This document shows, piece by piece, positions 35,367 through 44,086 of a DNA stretch of 64,000 nucleotides (positions are counted from its first letter, which is position 1; every line of letters begins with the position of its first letter). Both the position numbers and the translations under genes were made by a program. Source of the stretch: Methylorubrum rhodesianum (GTDB lineage Bacteria; Pseudomonadota; Alphaproteobacteria; Rhizobiales; Beijerinckiaceae); assembly GCF_014199985.1 (NCBI RefSeq), contig NZ_JACHOS010000003.1, positions 84,362 through 148,361 of the forward strand. The letters run 5' to 3'. Below the pieces are notes generated by a model. That model saw only the letters and a program-made list of their open reading frames with translations. It searched no databases and was not told the DNA's origin.

Positions 35367-36731
35367 TCACGAGGCGACGGCGATGATCCTGTCGGCCAGA
35401 TGGTTGGCATTCCGGATGGCGTACCGCGTGGAGAAGGCCGCGGACTCCGACGGCGTCAGGTCGTCCTTGATCGAGAAGTATTCCGCGTGTCCGCCGCAGA
35501 CGCGATCGAGAAGCAGGAAGTTGCTGTTCAGGAGGTCGTCCAGCGTCAGGATGACCCGTCTCGCCGACATGTGGGGCACCAGCGCGAGCGTGTGGAACGC
35601 CGACCCCGCCGTCCCCACGATGAGTTCGGCCCTCCGGAAGAGGTTGACCTGCTCGGCGAGACCGAGGGTTTCCGGGTGGATGACCGCGAAGCCGGCCTGC
35701 CGCATCTTGAGGTCGATGAACGCCTCGCCATCCATCCCGGTCACGCCGGAATGCAGGCGGGATTTCGAGAGATAGACCTTCTTCGGCACGGAGGCCGCGG
35801 CCGGTGCGACGCTGCGCCCGATCGCCGACATGGGGATCGCGTAATCCGTCCAGACACTGTGCTGCTCGCAGAGTGCCGGCTCGGGCACAACGACCCGCCT
35901 GATGCGGGTCGGCCGATCGAAGGAGAAACTGCGGTTCTCCAGCCCGGCATGCCGGAGAAGTTCGACGATGTGGCCGGCCCCGTGGTCCTGAACCGCGGGA
36001 ACGGAGTGGAAGAGGACCGGGATCGAGCCGTCGATGGCCCAGCAGCGGGCCAGGGTCGTGAGCAGGAAGTGGCCGTAATGCTCCAGCAGGGGCCCGCCGT
36101 AGATCATGGTGTCGAAGGGCGCGTCATCGATGGCCCCGCGGTCGATGTCGATCCTCTCGCTCTGGCCGACGAGAGCGAGGTCGGCCCCCCGACGATAGGC
36201 CGCCTCCGGAATGAGGGAACCGTCGCCGGTATAGAGGCCCCAGTGGGGATCATGATCGAGCAGGATCCCCGCAGTGAAGGGCAGGTAGATCGCGTCGTGG
36301 TACGTCGTCGCTGAGACGGTCTCGCGCGTCTGGCTGGTGCCCCACAGGCGCTCGCAGCGATCGAGGGGAGCCTCGGGACCGGAGGCGAAGAAGGCGAGGA
36401 TCTGATCCTCCAGGGCGCCGAGGGCGATGGGATGGAACGTCCCCCGCATCTCGGCCATCAGGGTCAATTCGCCGCGATCGAGAGGCGGAAGGGCAGGGAG
36501 CAGAAAGCGGTACCCGTGGTCGCCGGCGACGCCGATGGCGTTGACATCGTGCCGGGCGAGGTTCGCCGGCACGCGCATCAGCATGGTGCCCCGCCGATGC
36601 ACCTCGACATAGGCGTTCTCGCCCTGATGCAGGAAGTCGCAGATCCAGCCGTGCAGGTGTCCGTTCGCGAAGCCGTCCAGGCTGCCGATGACGACGGGCG
36701 GGGGCTCGGCTGTTCTGCGCCTGCGAAACAT
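35367..36731 (-). CDS. Glycosyltransferase family 61 protein
   Basis: A 454-residue protein. The N-terminal 120 residues form a beta-rich domain (SLDGFANGHLHGWICDF). The C-terminal half has the GT61 (DUF563) pattern: YGHFLLTTLARCWAID, KKVYLSKSRL, AGFAVIHPETLGLAEQVNLF and RAELIVGTAGSAFHTL. The start at 36731 is favoured by AGGGG 6 bp upstream; ATG at 36737 and GTG at 36746 are alternatives. It sits between ubiE and dmrA with no other glycan genes and looks less GC-extreme than its neighbours, hinting at acquisition. The acceptor is unknown. Confidence 0.82.
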   Translation of the reverse strand: MFRRRRTAEPPPVVIGSLDGFANGHLHGWICDFLHQGENAYVEVHRRGTMLMRVPANLARHDVNAIGVAGDHGYRFLLPALPPLDRGELTLMAEMRGTFHPIALGALEDQILAFFASGPEAPLDRCERLWGTSQTRETVSATTYHDAIYLPFTAGILLDHDPHWGLYTGDGSLIPEAAYRRGADLALVGQSERIDIDRGAIDDAPFDTMIYGGPLLEHYGHFLLTTLARCWAIDGSIPVLFHSVPAVQDHGAGHIVELLRHAGLENRSFSFDRPTRIRRVVVPEPALCEQHSVWTDYAIPMSAIGRSVAPAAASVPKKVYLSKSRLHSGVTGMDGEAFIDLKMRQAGFAVIHPETLGLAEQVNLFRRAELIVGTAGSAFHTLALVPHMSARRVILTLDDLLNSNFLLLDRVCGGHAEYFSIKDDLTPSESAAFSTRYAIRNANHLADRIIAVAS

Positions 36732-36779
36732 GGCCATCCCCTGCACGACCCCGCCCGCGCCCGCGCGAAAGCGGAAGCG

Positions 36780-37190
36780 TCAGCCGGCCCGCAGCTTCCC
36801 GCCGACGAGCCAGGCCGGGTCGAACCAGCGGTCGGCCTCGCCGTCGTAGGGCAGGCGCGTGATGTCCCAGTGCTGGATGTACTTCGCGTAGACGTTCCAG
36901 ACCGCGATGCCGCCGCCGACGAAGATGCGCCGGCCGGGATAGCGCTTCAGCACCTCTTCCGGATCCTCGTGCGAGCGGATCACGTCGATGGTGCGGTCCT
37001 TGAACGCGAATTCGGGCACCGAGGCCACGGTCTTGGGGCCGGCGATCAGCACGTGGCCCATGGTGAGCGCGAAGAAGCGCGTCACGTCCTCGACGAAGAG
37101 CGGATCGGTGTTGCCCTCCCAGGGGAGATGTCCGTTGAGGCCGAGCTGGCCCCGCTGGCCGATGGCGCAGATGCAGCGGACGTCGATCAT
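36780..37190 (-). CDS. dmrA: Dihydromethanopterin reductase-like (DHFR fold)
   Basis: A 136-residue, DHFR-related protein starting MIDVRCICAIGQRGQLGLNG, followed by HLPWEG (substrate loop), FALTMGHVLIAGPKTVASVP (the RxT-like cofactor helix) and RIFVGGGIAVWNVYAKYIQH (GG motif). It is shorter than most FolA enzymes. Small size and sequence agree with DmrA described from Methylobacterium extorquens, which reduces dihydromethanopterin in the last step of tetrahydromethanopterin synthesis. The assignment rests on memory of that family; a plain dihydrofolate reductase is the alternative. Confidence 0.72.
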   Translation of the reverse strand: MIDVRCICAIGQRGQLGLNGHLPWEGNTDPLFVEDVTRFFALTMGHVLIAGPKTVASVPEFAFKDRTIDVIRSHEDPEEVLKRYPGRRIFVGGGIAVWNVYAKYIQHWDITRLPYDGEADRWFDPAWLVGGKLRAG

Positions 37191-37218
37191 GGCACGGAAC
37201 CCTACAAGCTCAAGATAA

Positions 37219-37259
37219 GCGGGCTCTGCCCGCAACCCCGCCGGGGCCTGAGGCCCCGG
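37219..37259. terminator. Two adjacent hairpins after the SDR gene
   Basis: GCGGGC-TCT-GCCCGC (37219-37233) and CCGGGGCC-TGA-GGCCCCGG (37241-37259) lie between the SDR gene stop and the dmrA start. They may terminate SDR transcription and belong to the dispersed hairpin family of this genome. Confidence 0.55.
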
Positions 37260-37265
37260 ACCCCC

Positions 37266-38012
37266 TTACTGGGGTGCGGAGAAGGCGAGAACCCGGTCGC
37301 TGGGGAAATCGTAGAGCTTGCCCGTCTCGTTCCAGTCGGGGGAGGCGAGGCGCACGAAATGCGGCGCCAGTTCTTCCGGGGTCTTCAGCGTCGCCGGGTC
37401 CTCGCCCGGCATCGCCGCCGCGCGCATGCTCGTGCGCAGGGGGCCGGGGTTGAGCAGCATGGCGCGCACCCCCGTGCGCTCGTTCTCGGCGGCGTAGGTG
37501 CGCACCATCGCCTCGAGCGCCGCCTTCGAGACGGAGTAGGGGCCCCAATAGGCCCGGCATTTCGCGGCCGCGCCCGAGGAGACGAAGACCGCCCTTCCCG
37601 CATCCGAGCGCTGCAGGAGCGGATCGAACGAGCGGATCAGGCGCCAGTTGGCGGTGACGTTGATCGCCATCACCTGATCCCAGACTTTGGGCGTGACGTG
37701 GCTCACCGGCATCAGGTTGCCGAGGATGCCGGCATTGCCGATCACCGCGTCGAGCCGGCCCCAGCGCTCGTGGAGCGCCGCGCCGAGGCGGTCGATGGCG
37801 TCGAAATCGGTGAGGTCGAGGGGCACCAGCGTCGCGTGGCCGCCGGCCTGCCGGATCGCGTCGTCGAGCTCCTCCAGGCCGCCCTGCGTGCGGGCGACCG
37901 CGACGACGTGGGCGCCGGCGCCTGCCAGCGCCAGGGCGGCGGCCCGGCCGATGCCGCGGGAGGCGCCGGTGACGACGGCCACCCGACCGTCGAGGATCTT
38001 GTCGGCCATCAT
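37266..38012 (-). CDS. Short-chain dehydrogenase/reductase
   Basis: A classical SDR of about 248 residues: GRVAVVTGASRGIGRAAALA (cofactor loop), VIGNAGILGNLMPV (NAG motif), AVFVSSGAAAKCRAYWGPYS with the catalytic Ser and YxxxK (YSVSK), and LLNPGPLRTSM. It lies 17 bp after purF on the same strand, a pairing common in Rhizobiales, so it is probably cotranscribed with purF. The substrate is unknown. A GTG at 38024 would extend it by 4 residues. Confidence 0.87.
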   Translation of the reverse strand: MMADKILDGRVAVVTGASRGIGRAAALALAGAGAHVVAVARTQGGLEELDDAIRQAGGHATLVPLDLTDFDAIDRLGAALHERWGRLDAVIGNAGILGNLMPVSHVTPKVWDQVMAINVTANWRLIRSFDPLLQRSDAGRAVFVSSGAAAKCRAYWGPYSVSKAALEAMVRTYAAENERTGVRAMLLNPGPLRTSMRAAAMPGEDPATLKTPEELAPHFVRLASPDWNETGKLYDFPSDRVLAFSAPQ

Positions 38013-38029
38013 CGTCTCGATCACGGGCT

Positions 38030-39505
38030 TCAGTCCGCCTCGGCCAGCATCGCGAAGCGCTTCGGCCCGGCAATCGCCAGGTCGGTCAGGCCGGTCGGGT
38101 AGTCGCCGGTGAAGCAGTGATCGGTGTATTGCGGGCAGTCGGCATTGCGCGCCTCCTCGCCCATCGCCCGGTAGAGGCCGGGGATCGAGAGGAAGGCCAG
38201 CGAGTCGGCGCCGATGTATTTCCGCATCCCCTCCAGGTCGTGGGTGGCGGCCAGCAGCTTCTCGCGCTCGGGCGTGTCGATGCCGTAGAAGTCGGGATAG
38301 GTGATCGGCGGCGAGGCGATGCGGAAATGCACCTCGCGGGCGCCGGCGTCGCGCATCATCCGCACGATCTTCACCGAGGTGGTGCCGCGCACGAGGCTGT
38401 CGTCGACGAGCACGATGCGCTTGCCCTCGACCGCGGCGCGGTTGGCCGAATGCTTCATCCGCACCCCGAGCTCGCGCACGGTCTGGGTCGGCTGGATGAA
38501 GGTGCGCCCGACATAGTGGTTGCGGATGATGCCCATCTCGAAGGGCAGGCCGGCCTCCTGCGCGAAGCCCAGCGCCGCCGGCACACCGGAATCCGGCACC
38601 GGGATCACCACGTCGGCCTCGGGGGCCGCCTCGCGGGCAAGCTCCTGGCCGATCGCCTTGCGCACCCCGTAGACGCTCTTGCCGTTCACCACCGAGTCGG
38701 GGCGGGCGAAGTAGATGTACTCGAAGATGCAGGGACGCATCGGCCGCGCTTCCGCGAAGCGGATCGACTCGACGCCCTCCTCCGAGATCACCACCACCTC
38801 GCCGTTCTCGACGTCGCGGATGAAGCGGGCGCCGATGATGTCGAGCGCGCAGGATTCGGAGGCGAGGATGTAGCGCCCGTCGAGTTCGCCGAGCACGAGC
38901 GGACGGATGCCGAGGGGATCGCGGGCGCCGATCAGCTTCTTGTTGGTGAGCGCGACGATGGCGTAGGCGCCCTGGATCTGCTGCAGCGCGTCGATGAAGC
39001 GCTCGACGATGCGCGGTTTGCGCGAGCGGGCGGCCAGATGCAGGATCACCTCGGTGTCCGAGGTCGATTGCGTGATGGCGCCGTCGCGCACGAGGTCGCG
39101 GCGGATCGAGAGCGCGTTGGTCAGGTTGCCGTTATGGGCCACCGCCAAGCCGCCGCTGGCGAGTTCGGCGAACAGCGGCTGCACGTTGCGCAGGATGGTG
39201 CCGCCGGTGGTCGAGTAGCGCACGTGGCCGATGGCGGAGCGCCCGGCCAGCCGCTCGATCGTGCCGCGGTCGGAGAAGTTGTCGCCGACGAGGCCCTGGC
39301 GGCGCTCGGAGTGGAACACCCCGTCGTCGTAGGAGACGATGCCCGCCGCCTCCTGGCCGCGATGCTGAAGGGCGTGCAGGCCGAGCGCCACGATCGCCGA
39401 GGCATCGTCATGCCCGTAGATGCCGAAGACGCCGCATTCCTCGCGAAGCGTATCCCCGTCGATGTCCAGGTCGCGGACATCGGCGCTCGCGCTGACAGCT
39501 GACAT
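38030..39505 (-). CDS. purF: Amidophosphoribosyltransferase
   Basis: A 491-residue enzyme that begins de novo purine synthesis. After a short propeptide-like stretch the N-terminal nucleophile cysteine lies in REECGVFGIYGHDDASAIVA. HALQHRGQEAAGIVSYD and GHVRYSTTGG follow in the glutaminase domain. The phosphoribosyltransferase part has VIPVPDSGVPAALGFAQ and the PRPP loop IVLVDDSLVRGTTSVKIVRM. The ATG at 39505 fits; a GTG 14 codons upstream is also open. Confidence 0.95.
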   Translation of the reverse strand: MSAVSASADVRDLDIDGDTLREECGVFGIYGHDDASAIVALGLHALQHRGQEAAGIVSYDDGVFHSERRQGLVGDNFSDRGTIERLAGRSAIGHVRYSTTGGTILRNVQPLFAELASGGLAVAHNGNLTNALSIRRDLVRDGAITQSTSDTEVILHLAARSRKPRIVERFIDALQQIQGAYAIVALTNKKLIGARDPLGIRPLVLGELDGRYILASESCALDIIGARFIRDVENGEVVVISEEGVESIRFAEARPMRPCIFEYIYFARPDSVVNGKSVYGVRKAIGQELAREAAPEADVVIPVPDSGVPAALGFAQEAGLPFEMGIIRNHYVGRTFIQPTQTVRELGVRMKHSANRAAVEGKRIVLVDDSLVRGTTSVKIVRMMRDAGAREVHFRIASPPITYPDFYGIDTPEREKLLAATHDLEGMRKYIGADSLAFLSIPGLYRAMGEEARNADCPQYTDHCFTGDYPTGLTDLAIAGPKRFAMLAEAD

Positions 39506-39839
39506 GTCGATCTCGAATCCTGGAGGCGCGCGGGTCTCGCGGGCCACGCATCCGGCACGGCGGGAACGGCCGAAGGCGCCGCTCGCCCGCAGCCTCTGCC
39601 GCGAGGGATGACGCCGGGACCGTCGTGAAACCGTTACCTAGGCGCGGATTTCGTCGCAACCAAGACCGATTCCAGCATATCCTTCGTCATCCGCGCGCAT
39701 TGCTTGCGCGGCCCGGATGTTCGGTGAGCGGCCGGTGGAGCGCCTTCCGGCGAAGCGGAAGGCCGGCTCGTCGTCGGAAAACGCGTCGAGTCAGAGGCTT
39801 AGAGAGGCCGACCCGATGCGGTCCGGTCGGCCGCGGATC
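39506..39839. other. purF leader region with hairpins
   Basis: 334 bp between cvpA and purF, both on the minus strand. Inverted repeats: GGCCGACC/GGTCGGCC (39806-39832), next to the cvpA stop and probably its terminator, and GCCTTCCG/CGGAAGGC (39742-39763). No gene is seen. Confidence 0.55.
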
Positions 39840-40436
39840 CTAGCGCTTCGGCTCGGGCCCAGCGTCGCTGCGGCGCTGGGCAGGGAGATCGGTCTCCGGC
39901 GGCGGCTCCTCGGCCGGCCCCTCGCCCTTCGGCTTGCGGAACTGCTTGAGGAAGCCTTCCGGATTGTCGGGCAGCTGCGCCACCAGCGCCTCGCCCGAGC
40001 TCTCGAGCAGCGAGCGGCTCTTGGCCTGCGCCGCCCAGTCCGGAACCTTGCCCTGGACGAGCCAGGCCAGGAACACCCAGCCGATCACGCAGATCAGGAA
40101 GCCGCGGCCCGCGCCGAACAGGAAGCCGAGCGAGCGGTCGACGGCGCCGATGCGCGAATCGAGCACGAGGTCGGAGACCTTCACCGTCACCAGCGAGACC
40201 ACGATCAGGGTGGCGAGGAAGATCGCGGCGATGGAGGCGACCAGCGCCACGGTGTCGCTGGAGATGTGCTGCTTGACGGTGGGCAGGAGCAGCGGGTGCA
40301 GCGACCACGCCACCGCGGCGGCGGCCACCCAGGCAATGATCGCGAGCACCTCGCGCGTCACGCCGCGCACGGCGGCGAGCAGCGCCGAGACGAGCACGAT
40401 GCCGAGCACCACGAGGTCGAGGACGGAAAACGGCAT
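39840..40436 (-). CDS. cvpA: CvpA family membrane protein
   Basis: A 198-residue protein with four hydrophobic helices: SVLDLVVLGIVLVSALLAAV, EVLAIIAWVAAAAVAW, VALVASIAAIFLATLIVVSL and GFLICVIGWVFLAWLV. The motif GVTREVL and the SDLVLDSRIGAVDRSLGFLF loop are typical of CvpA. The C-terminal 50 residues are charged and Pro/Glu-rich. CvpA lies next to purF in many bacteria and is linked to colicin V production and envelope stress. The ATG at 40436 is chosen because the first helix follows at once. Confidence 0.88.
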   Translation of the reverse strand: MPFSVLDLVVLGIVLVSALLAAVRGVTREVLAIIAWVAAAAVAWSLHPLLLPTVKQHISSDTVALVASIAAIFLATLIVVSLVTVKVSDLVLDSRIGAVDRSLGFLFGAGRGFLICVIGWVFLAWLVQGKVPDWAAQAKSRSLLESSGEALVAQLPDNPEGFLKQFRKPKGEGPAEEPPPETDLPAQRRSDAGPEPKR

Positions 40437-40831
40437 CGCAGGATATGGTTCGCTGGGGCGGGACGGGGCAGCCTTGCCCGGACGACGACGGCTCCCCCGG
40501 GCCGCGCCTCCGTTCTGGTCTTTAACCATATACCCCGGTGAACCTCGGCCGTCACCTTCGGGGCGCACGCTCCCGTGCGGGCGCATTCAGGTGTCCCCCG
40601 GGCGGGTCGGGGCAGCCTCACCCCGGGGCAGCCTCGCCCTTTGCCGGCGCGGTCCGGCGCGCCGCCGCCCGCAGGGGAAGGGCGCCGGCCTTCGGGCGCG
40701 GCATTTCGGCTCGGCGCGGTCCTCGCAGGGAGATCCGGCGCGAGAGCCGGATTCCCGCCGCCGCCGCAGGGCCGCGCACAAAGTTCCACGAATGGGTCGA
40801 AAGAGAAAAGCATCTTTCGGTCAACCTCGGC

Positions 40832-40837
40832 TATAAA
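40832..40837 (+). promoter_or_regulatory. Candidate -10 element
   Basis: TATAAA in an AT-rich island 14 bp before the start codon of the metallo-beta-lactamase-fold gene. No convincing -35 was found. Confidence 0.3.
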
Positions 40838-40850
40838 CGAAGTATTCAAG

Positions 40851-41990
40851 ATGCAGTCGGAGTCGAAGAGGATGGCCGGTTCGATCGACAGGCGCGGTTT
40901 TCTGCGGGGATCTGCGGTCTTCGCGGCCGGTGCCGCCGCCGGATTCTCCTGTATCGAGATCGCCAACGCTGCGCCGATCGCGGTATCGACGGTCGATAAG
41001 CTGTCCCTGCGCGTCCTGATCGATTCGGCCCACGACCAGTTCCTGAAGCCCGCGACCGTCCAGGGCGTGTTCCATCAACCGCCGGGCAATGGCCGCGGCA
41101 GCGACTACCGCCGGGTTCTGCACAATCAGTGGGGCCTGTCCCTGTTCGCGGAATCGTGGCGGGCGGAGGAGGCCCGCACGATCCTGCTCGATTTCGGCTA
41201 CAGCCCGGAGGCGCTCCTCAACAATATCGAGATCCTGAAGGTCGATCCGACCAAGGTCGATGCGCTGATCGTCAGCCACGGCCACCACGACCATTACGGC
41301 GGCCTGACCGGCTTCCTCGACAAGTACAGGAGCGCGCTCGCGCCCGACCTGAAGCTCTATGCCGGCGGCGAGGACAATTTCTGCCACCGCCTGTCCCCGA
41401 GCGGCGTCCCCGGCCAGTTCACCGATTTCGGCCAGCTCGACCGGCGCGAACTGACGGCGCAGCGGATCTCGACCGTGCTGTGCGAGGCGCCGACGGTGGT
41501 GGCCGGCCACGCCTTCACCACGGGGCAGATCAAGCGCGCCTCAATCGAGCGCATCCTGCCCAACACCTTCGTCGAGCGGGGCATCAAGGAGGGGCTCGGC
41601 TGCGATGCCAGCCACTATTCGCCCGCCGAACTTCAAGGGAAAATCATTCCCGACGAGCACGTCCACGAGCACGCCACCTGCTTCAACGTGCGGGGCAAGG
41701 GCCTCGTGGTGATCTCGTCCTGCGGCCATGTCGGCATCGTCAACTCGGTGCGGCAGGCGCAGGAGGTCTCGGGCATCGAGCGCGTCCACGCCATCGTCGG
41801 CGGCTTCCATCTCGGCCCCGCGCCGAAGGAATACCTGACCCAGGTCGTGGCCGAGATCAAAGGGCTCCGGCCCGACGTGGTCGTGCCGATGCATTGCAGC
41901 GGCCTGAACTTCGCGCTCGAGGCGCAGGCGCAGATGCCGGAGAACGTGATCGTTCCGACCACCGGCAGCCGGCTCGTCTTCAGTGCGTAG
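40851..41990 (+). CDS. Tat-exported metallo-beta-lactamase-fold hydrolase
   Basis: A 379-residue protein. A twin-arginine signal, SIDRRGFLRGSAVFAAGAAA, sits at residues about 10-30. The MBL-fold zinc motif is SHGHHDHYGG (HxHxDH) near residue 145, with later ligands in ISSCGHVGIVN and VPMHCSGLNF. The family resembles COG1237 hydrolases, including archaeal proteins proposed to act in methanopterin synthesis, but periplasmic export argues against a cytosolic pterin role. An AT-rich promoter-like stretch precedes the ATG at 40851. The stop overlaps the GTG start of the SCO1 gene by 8 bp, so the pair is probably translated together. Confidence 0.85.
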   Translation: MQSESKRMAGSIDRRGFLRGSAVFAAGAAAGFSCIEIANAAPIAVSTVDKLSLRVLIDSAHDQFLKPATVQGVFHQPPGNGRGSDYRRVLHNQWGLSLFAESWRAEEARTILLDFGYSPEALLNNIEILKVDPTKVDALIVSHGHHDHYGGLTGFLDKYRSALAPDLKLYAGGEDNFCHRLSPSGVPGQFTDFGQLDRRELTAQRISTVLCEAPTVVAGHAFTTGQIKRASIERILPNTFVERGIKEGLGCDASHYSPAELQGKIIPDEHVHEHATCFNVRGKGLVVISSCGHVGIVNSVRQAQEVSGIERVHAIVGGFHLGPAPKEYLTQVVAEIKGLRPDVVVPMHCSGLNFALEAQAQMPENVIVPTTGSRLVFSA

Positions 41991-42603
41991 CCGGAGGGCG
42001 GCGGCCGGACTGCTCTGCCTTCTCGGGGCCCTGGGACCGGCGCGCGGCGAGCCCCCGCCCCGCCGCTCGGCCGCCGCGCTGATGGACGTGCTGATGTGGA
42101 ACCGCGAGCCGGTCGGCGGCCCGTTCGCGCTGACCGATCAGGCGGGACGGCCCCGCACGGAGGCGGACTTTCGCGGCCGCCTCCTCCTCGTCTATTTCGG
42201 CTACACCGCCTGCCCGGATGTCTGCCCGACGGACCTGATGGAGATCGGCCGGGCGCTCACGCTGCTGGGCCCGGACGGCGACGCCGTCCAGCCGATCTTC
42301 ATCACGCTCGACCCCGAGCACGACACGGCCGGGCTGCTGGCGGAGTACCTGCCGAACTTCCACCCGCGTCTGGTCGGCCTGACCGGCAGCGAGGCGGCGG
42401 TCCGCCGCGCCGCCGACGCCTACAAGGTCTATTACGAGTCGAGCCCGCGCCCCGGGGGCGGCCGGGCCGTCGAGCATTCCGCTTTCACCTACCTGATGGA
42501 TCGCTCGGGGGCCTATCTCGGCTTCTTCCCGCCCGGCACGGCGGCCGAGCGGATGGTGACGATCCTGCGGCCGCATCTCACCGCCCGTCCCGCTGCGGAA
42601 TAG
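41983..42603 (+). CDS. SCO1/SenC family copper protein
   Basis: A 206-residue exported thioredoxin-fold protein. The signal peptide is RRAAAGLLCLLGALGPARGE. FRGRLLLVYFGYTACPDVCP contains the copper-binding CxxxC (CPDVC), and EHSAFTYLMDRSGAYLGFFP has the distal copper-ligand histidine. SCO proteins deliver copper to or reduce the CuA site of cytochrome oxidase, or act in redox defence. No oxidase genes are nearby. The GTG start lies within the end of the preceding metallo-hydrolase gene. Confidence 0.9.
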   Translation: MRSRRAAAGLLCLLGALGPARGEPPPRRSAAALMDVLMWNREPVGGPFALTDQAGRPRTEADFRGRLLLVYFGYTACPDVCPTDLMEIGRALTLLGPDGDAVQPIFITLDPEHDTAGLLAEYLPNFHPRLVGLTGSEAAVRRAADAYKVYYESSPRPGGGRAVEHSAFTYLMDRSGAYLGFFPPGTAAERMVTILRPHLTARPAAE

Positions 42604-42609
42604 GCCGCG

Positions 42610-44040
42610 CTACACCTCCTCCTCGTAGCGTACGGCCCGCGGGCGTCCGCCGCCGCGCCGGGGCGCCCCCGAGGCGATGCCGGCGACGAGGTCGGCGATG
42701 TGGCGCAGGGCCTCCGTCGGCAGCGCCCGCTCGCCGCTCTCGCCGCGCCCCTGCGGGGTGATCGCCTTGCCGAAGCCGAGCTTGAGCGCTTCCTTCAGCC
42801 GGGCGGGCGCCTGCGAGACCGGCCGCACCGCGCCCGACAGGCCGAGCTCGCCGAAATAGACCGAATCGGAGGGGAGCGCCGCCCCCGAGAGCGAGGAGAC
42901 CAGCGCCGCGGCGACCGCGAGATCGGCGGCGGGCTCGGAGATGCGCAGGCCCCCCGCGACGTTGAGGTAGACGTCGTGGCCGCCCAGCCGGATGCCGCCA
43001 TGGGCCTCCAGCACGGCGAGCACCATCGACAGGCGGTTCGGGTCCCAGCCGACCACCGCGCGGCGCGGCATGCCGAGCGAGGAGGGCGCGACCAGCGCCT
43101 GGATCTCGACGAGGAGCGGGCGCGTGCCCTCCATCCCGGCGAAGACCGCCGTGCCCGGCGCGGCGTGATCGCGGCCGGCCAGGAACAGGGCGGAGGGGTT
43201 CGGCACCTCGGCGAGCCCGGCATCGGTCATCTCGAACACGCCGATCTCGTCGGTCGGCCCGAAGCGGTTCTTGACCGCGCGCAGGATCCGGAAATGGTGT
43301 CCCTGGTCGCCCTCGAAGGAGGCGACCGCATCGACCATGTGCTCGACCACCCGCGGTCCGGCGATCTGCCCGTCCTTGGTGACGTGGCCGACGAGGATCA
43401 CCGCCGTGCCCGTGGTCTTGGCGAAGCGGATCAGCGCCTGGGCCGAGCTCCGCACCTGGGTGACGGTGCCCGGCGCCGATTCCACCGTCTCGGTCCACAT
43501 GGTCTGGATCGAATCGATGATGGTCAGGGCCGGCGGGTGCCCCTGCGACAGGGTCTCGACGATGTCCTCGACGTTCGTTTGCGCGGCGAGCTCCACCGGG
43601 TGCTTCGCGAGTCCCAGCCGCTCCGCGCGCAGGCGCACCTGCCCCACCGCCTCCTCGCCGGAGATGTAGGCGACGCGCTCGCCGCTTTTCGCCATGGCGG
43701 CCGAGGCCTGCATCAGCAGGGTCGACTTGCCGATGCCGGGATCACCGCCGAGCAGGATCACCGAGCCGCGCACGAAGCCGCCGCCGGTGACGCGGTCGAG
43801 CTCGTTGATGCCGGAGGCCGTGCGCGGCGCCTCCTTGGCCTCGCCGGTCAGACCCTCGAGGGGAAACACTCTTCCGCGCGCCCGAGAGGGGCGGGTCGCC
43901 GCCGGGCCCGATTGCGGGCCGGCGCTGGGCACCTCCTCCTGGATCGTGTTCCAGCCGTTGCAGGCCTCGCAGCGCCCGCGCCAGCGGTTGTAGACCGCCC
44001 CGCAGGACTGGCAGACGAAGGTCTGTTGGATCTTGGCCAT
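42610..44040 (-). CDS. radA: DNA repair protein RadA (Sms)
   Basis: A 476-residue branch-migration ATPase. It has an N-terminal C4 zinc finger (CQSCGAVYNRWRGRCEAC), a RecA-like core with Walker A GGDPGIGKSTLL and Walker B PALTIIDSIQTMW, the RadA-specific KNRFG within RAVKNRFGPTDEIGVF, and a C-terminal Lon-protease-like domain (DVYLNVAGGLRISEPAADLA). All diagnostic motifs are intact. It follows alr on the minus strand by 46 bp. Confidence 0.95.
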   Translation of the reverse strand: MAKIQQTFVCQSCGAVYNRWRGRCEACNGWNTIQEEVPSAGPQSGPAATRPSRARGRVFPLEGLTGEAKEAPRTASGINELDRVTGGGFVRGSVILLGGDPGIGKSTLLMQASAAMAKSGERVAYISGEEAVGQVRLRAERLGLAKHPVELAAQTNVEDIVETLSQGHPPALTIIDSIQTMWTETVESAPGTVTQVRSSAQALIRFAKTTGTAVILVGHVTKDGQIAGPRVVEHMVDAVASFEGDQGHHFRILRAVKNRFGPTDEIGVFEMTDAGLAEVPNPSALFLAGRDHAAPGTAVFAGMEGTRPLLVEIQALVAPSSLGMPRRAVVGWDPNRLSMVLAVLEAHGGIRLGGHDVYLNVAGGLRISEPAADLAVAAALVSSLSGAALPSDSVYFGELGLSGAVRPVSQAPARLKEALKLGFGKAITPQGRGESGERALPTEALRHIADLVAGIASGAPRRGGGRPRAVRYEEEV

Positions 44041-44086
44041 TCGGGAGCAGGGCGTCGATGGAGGGGACCGGCGGGTCGGCCGTTGG

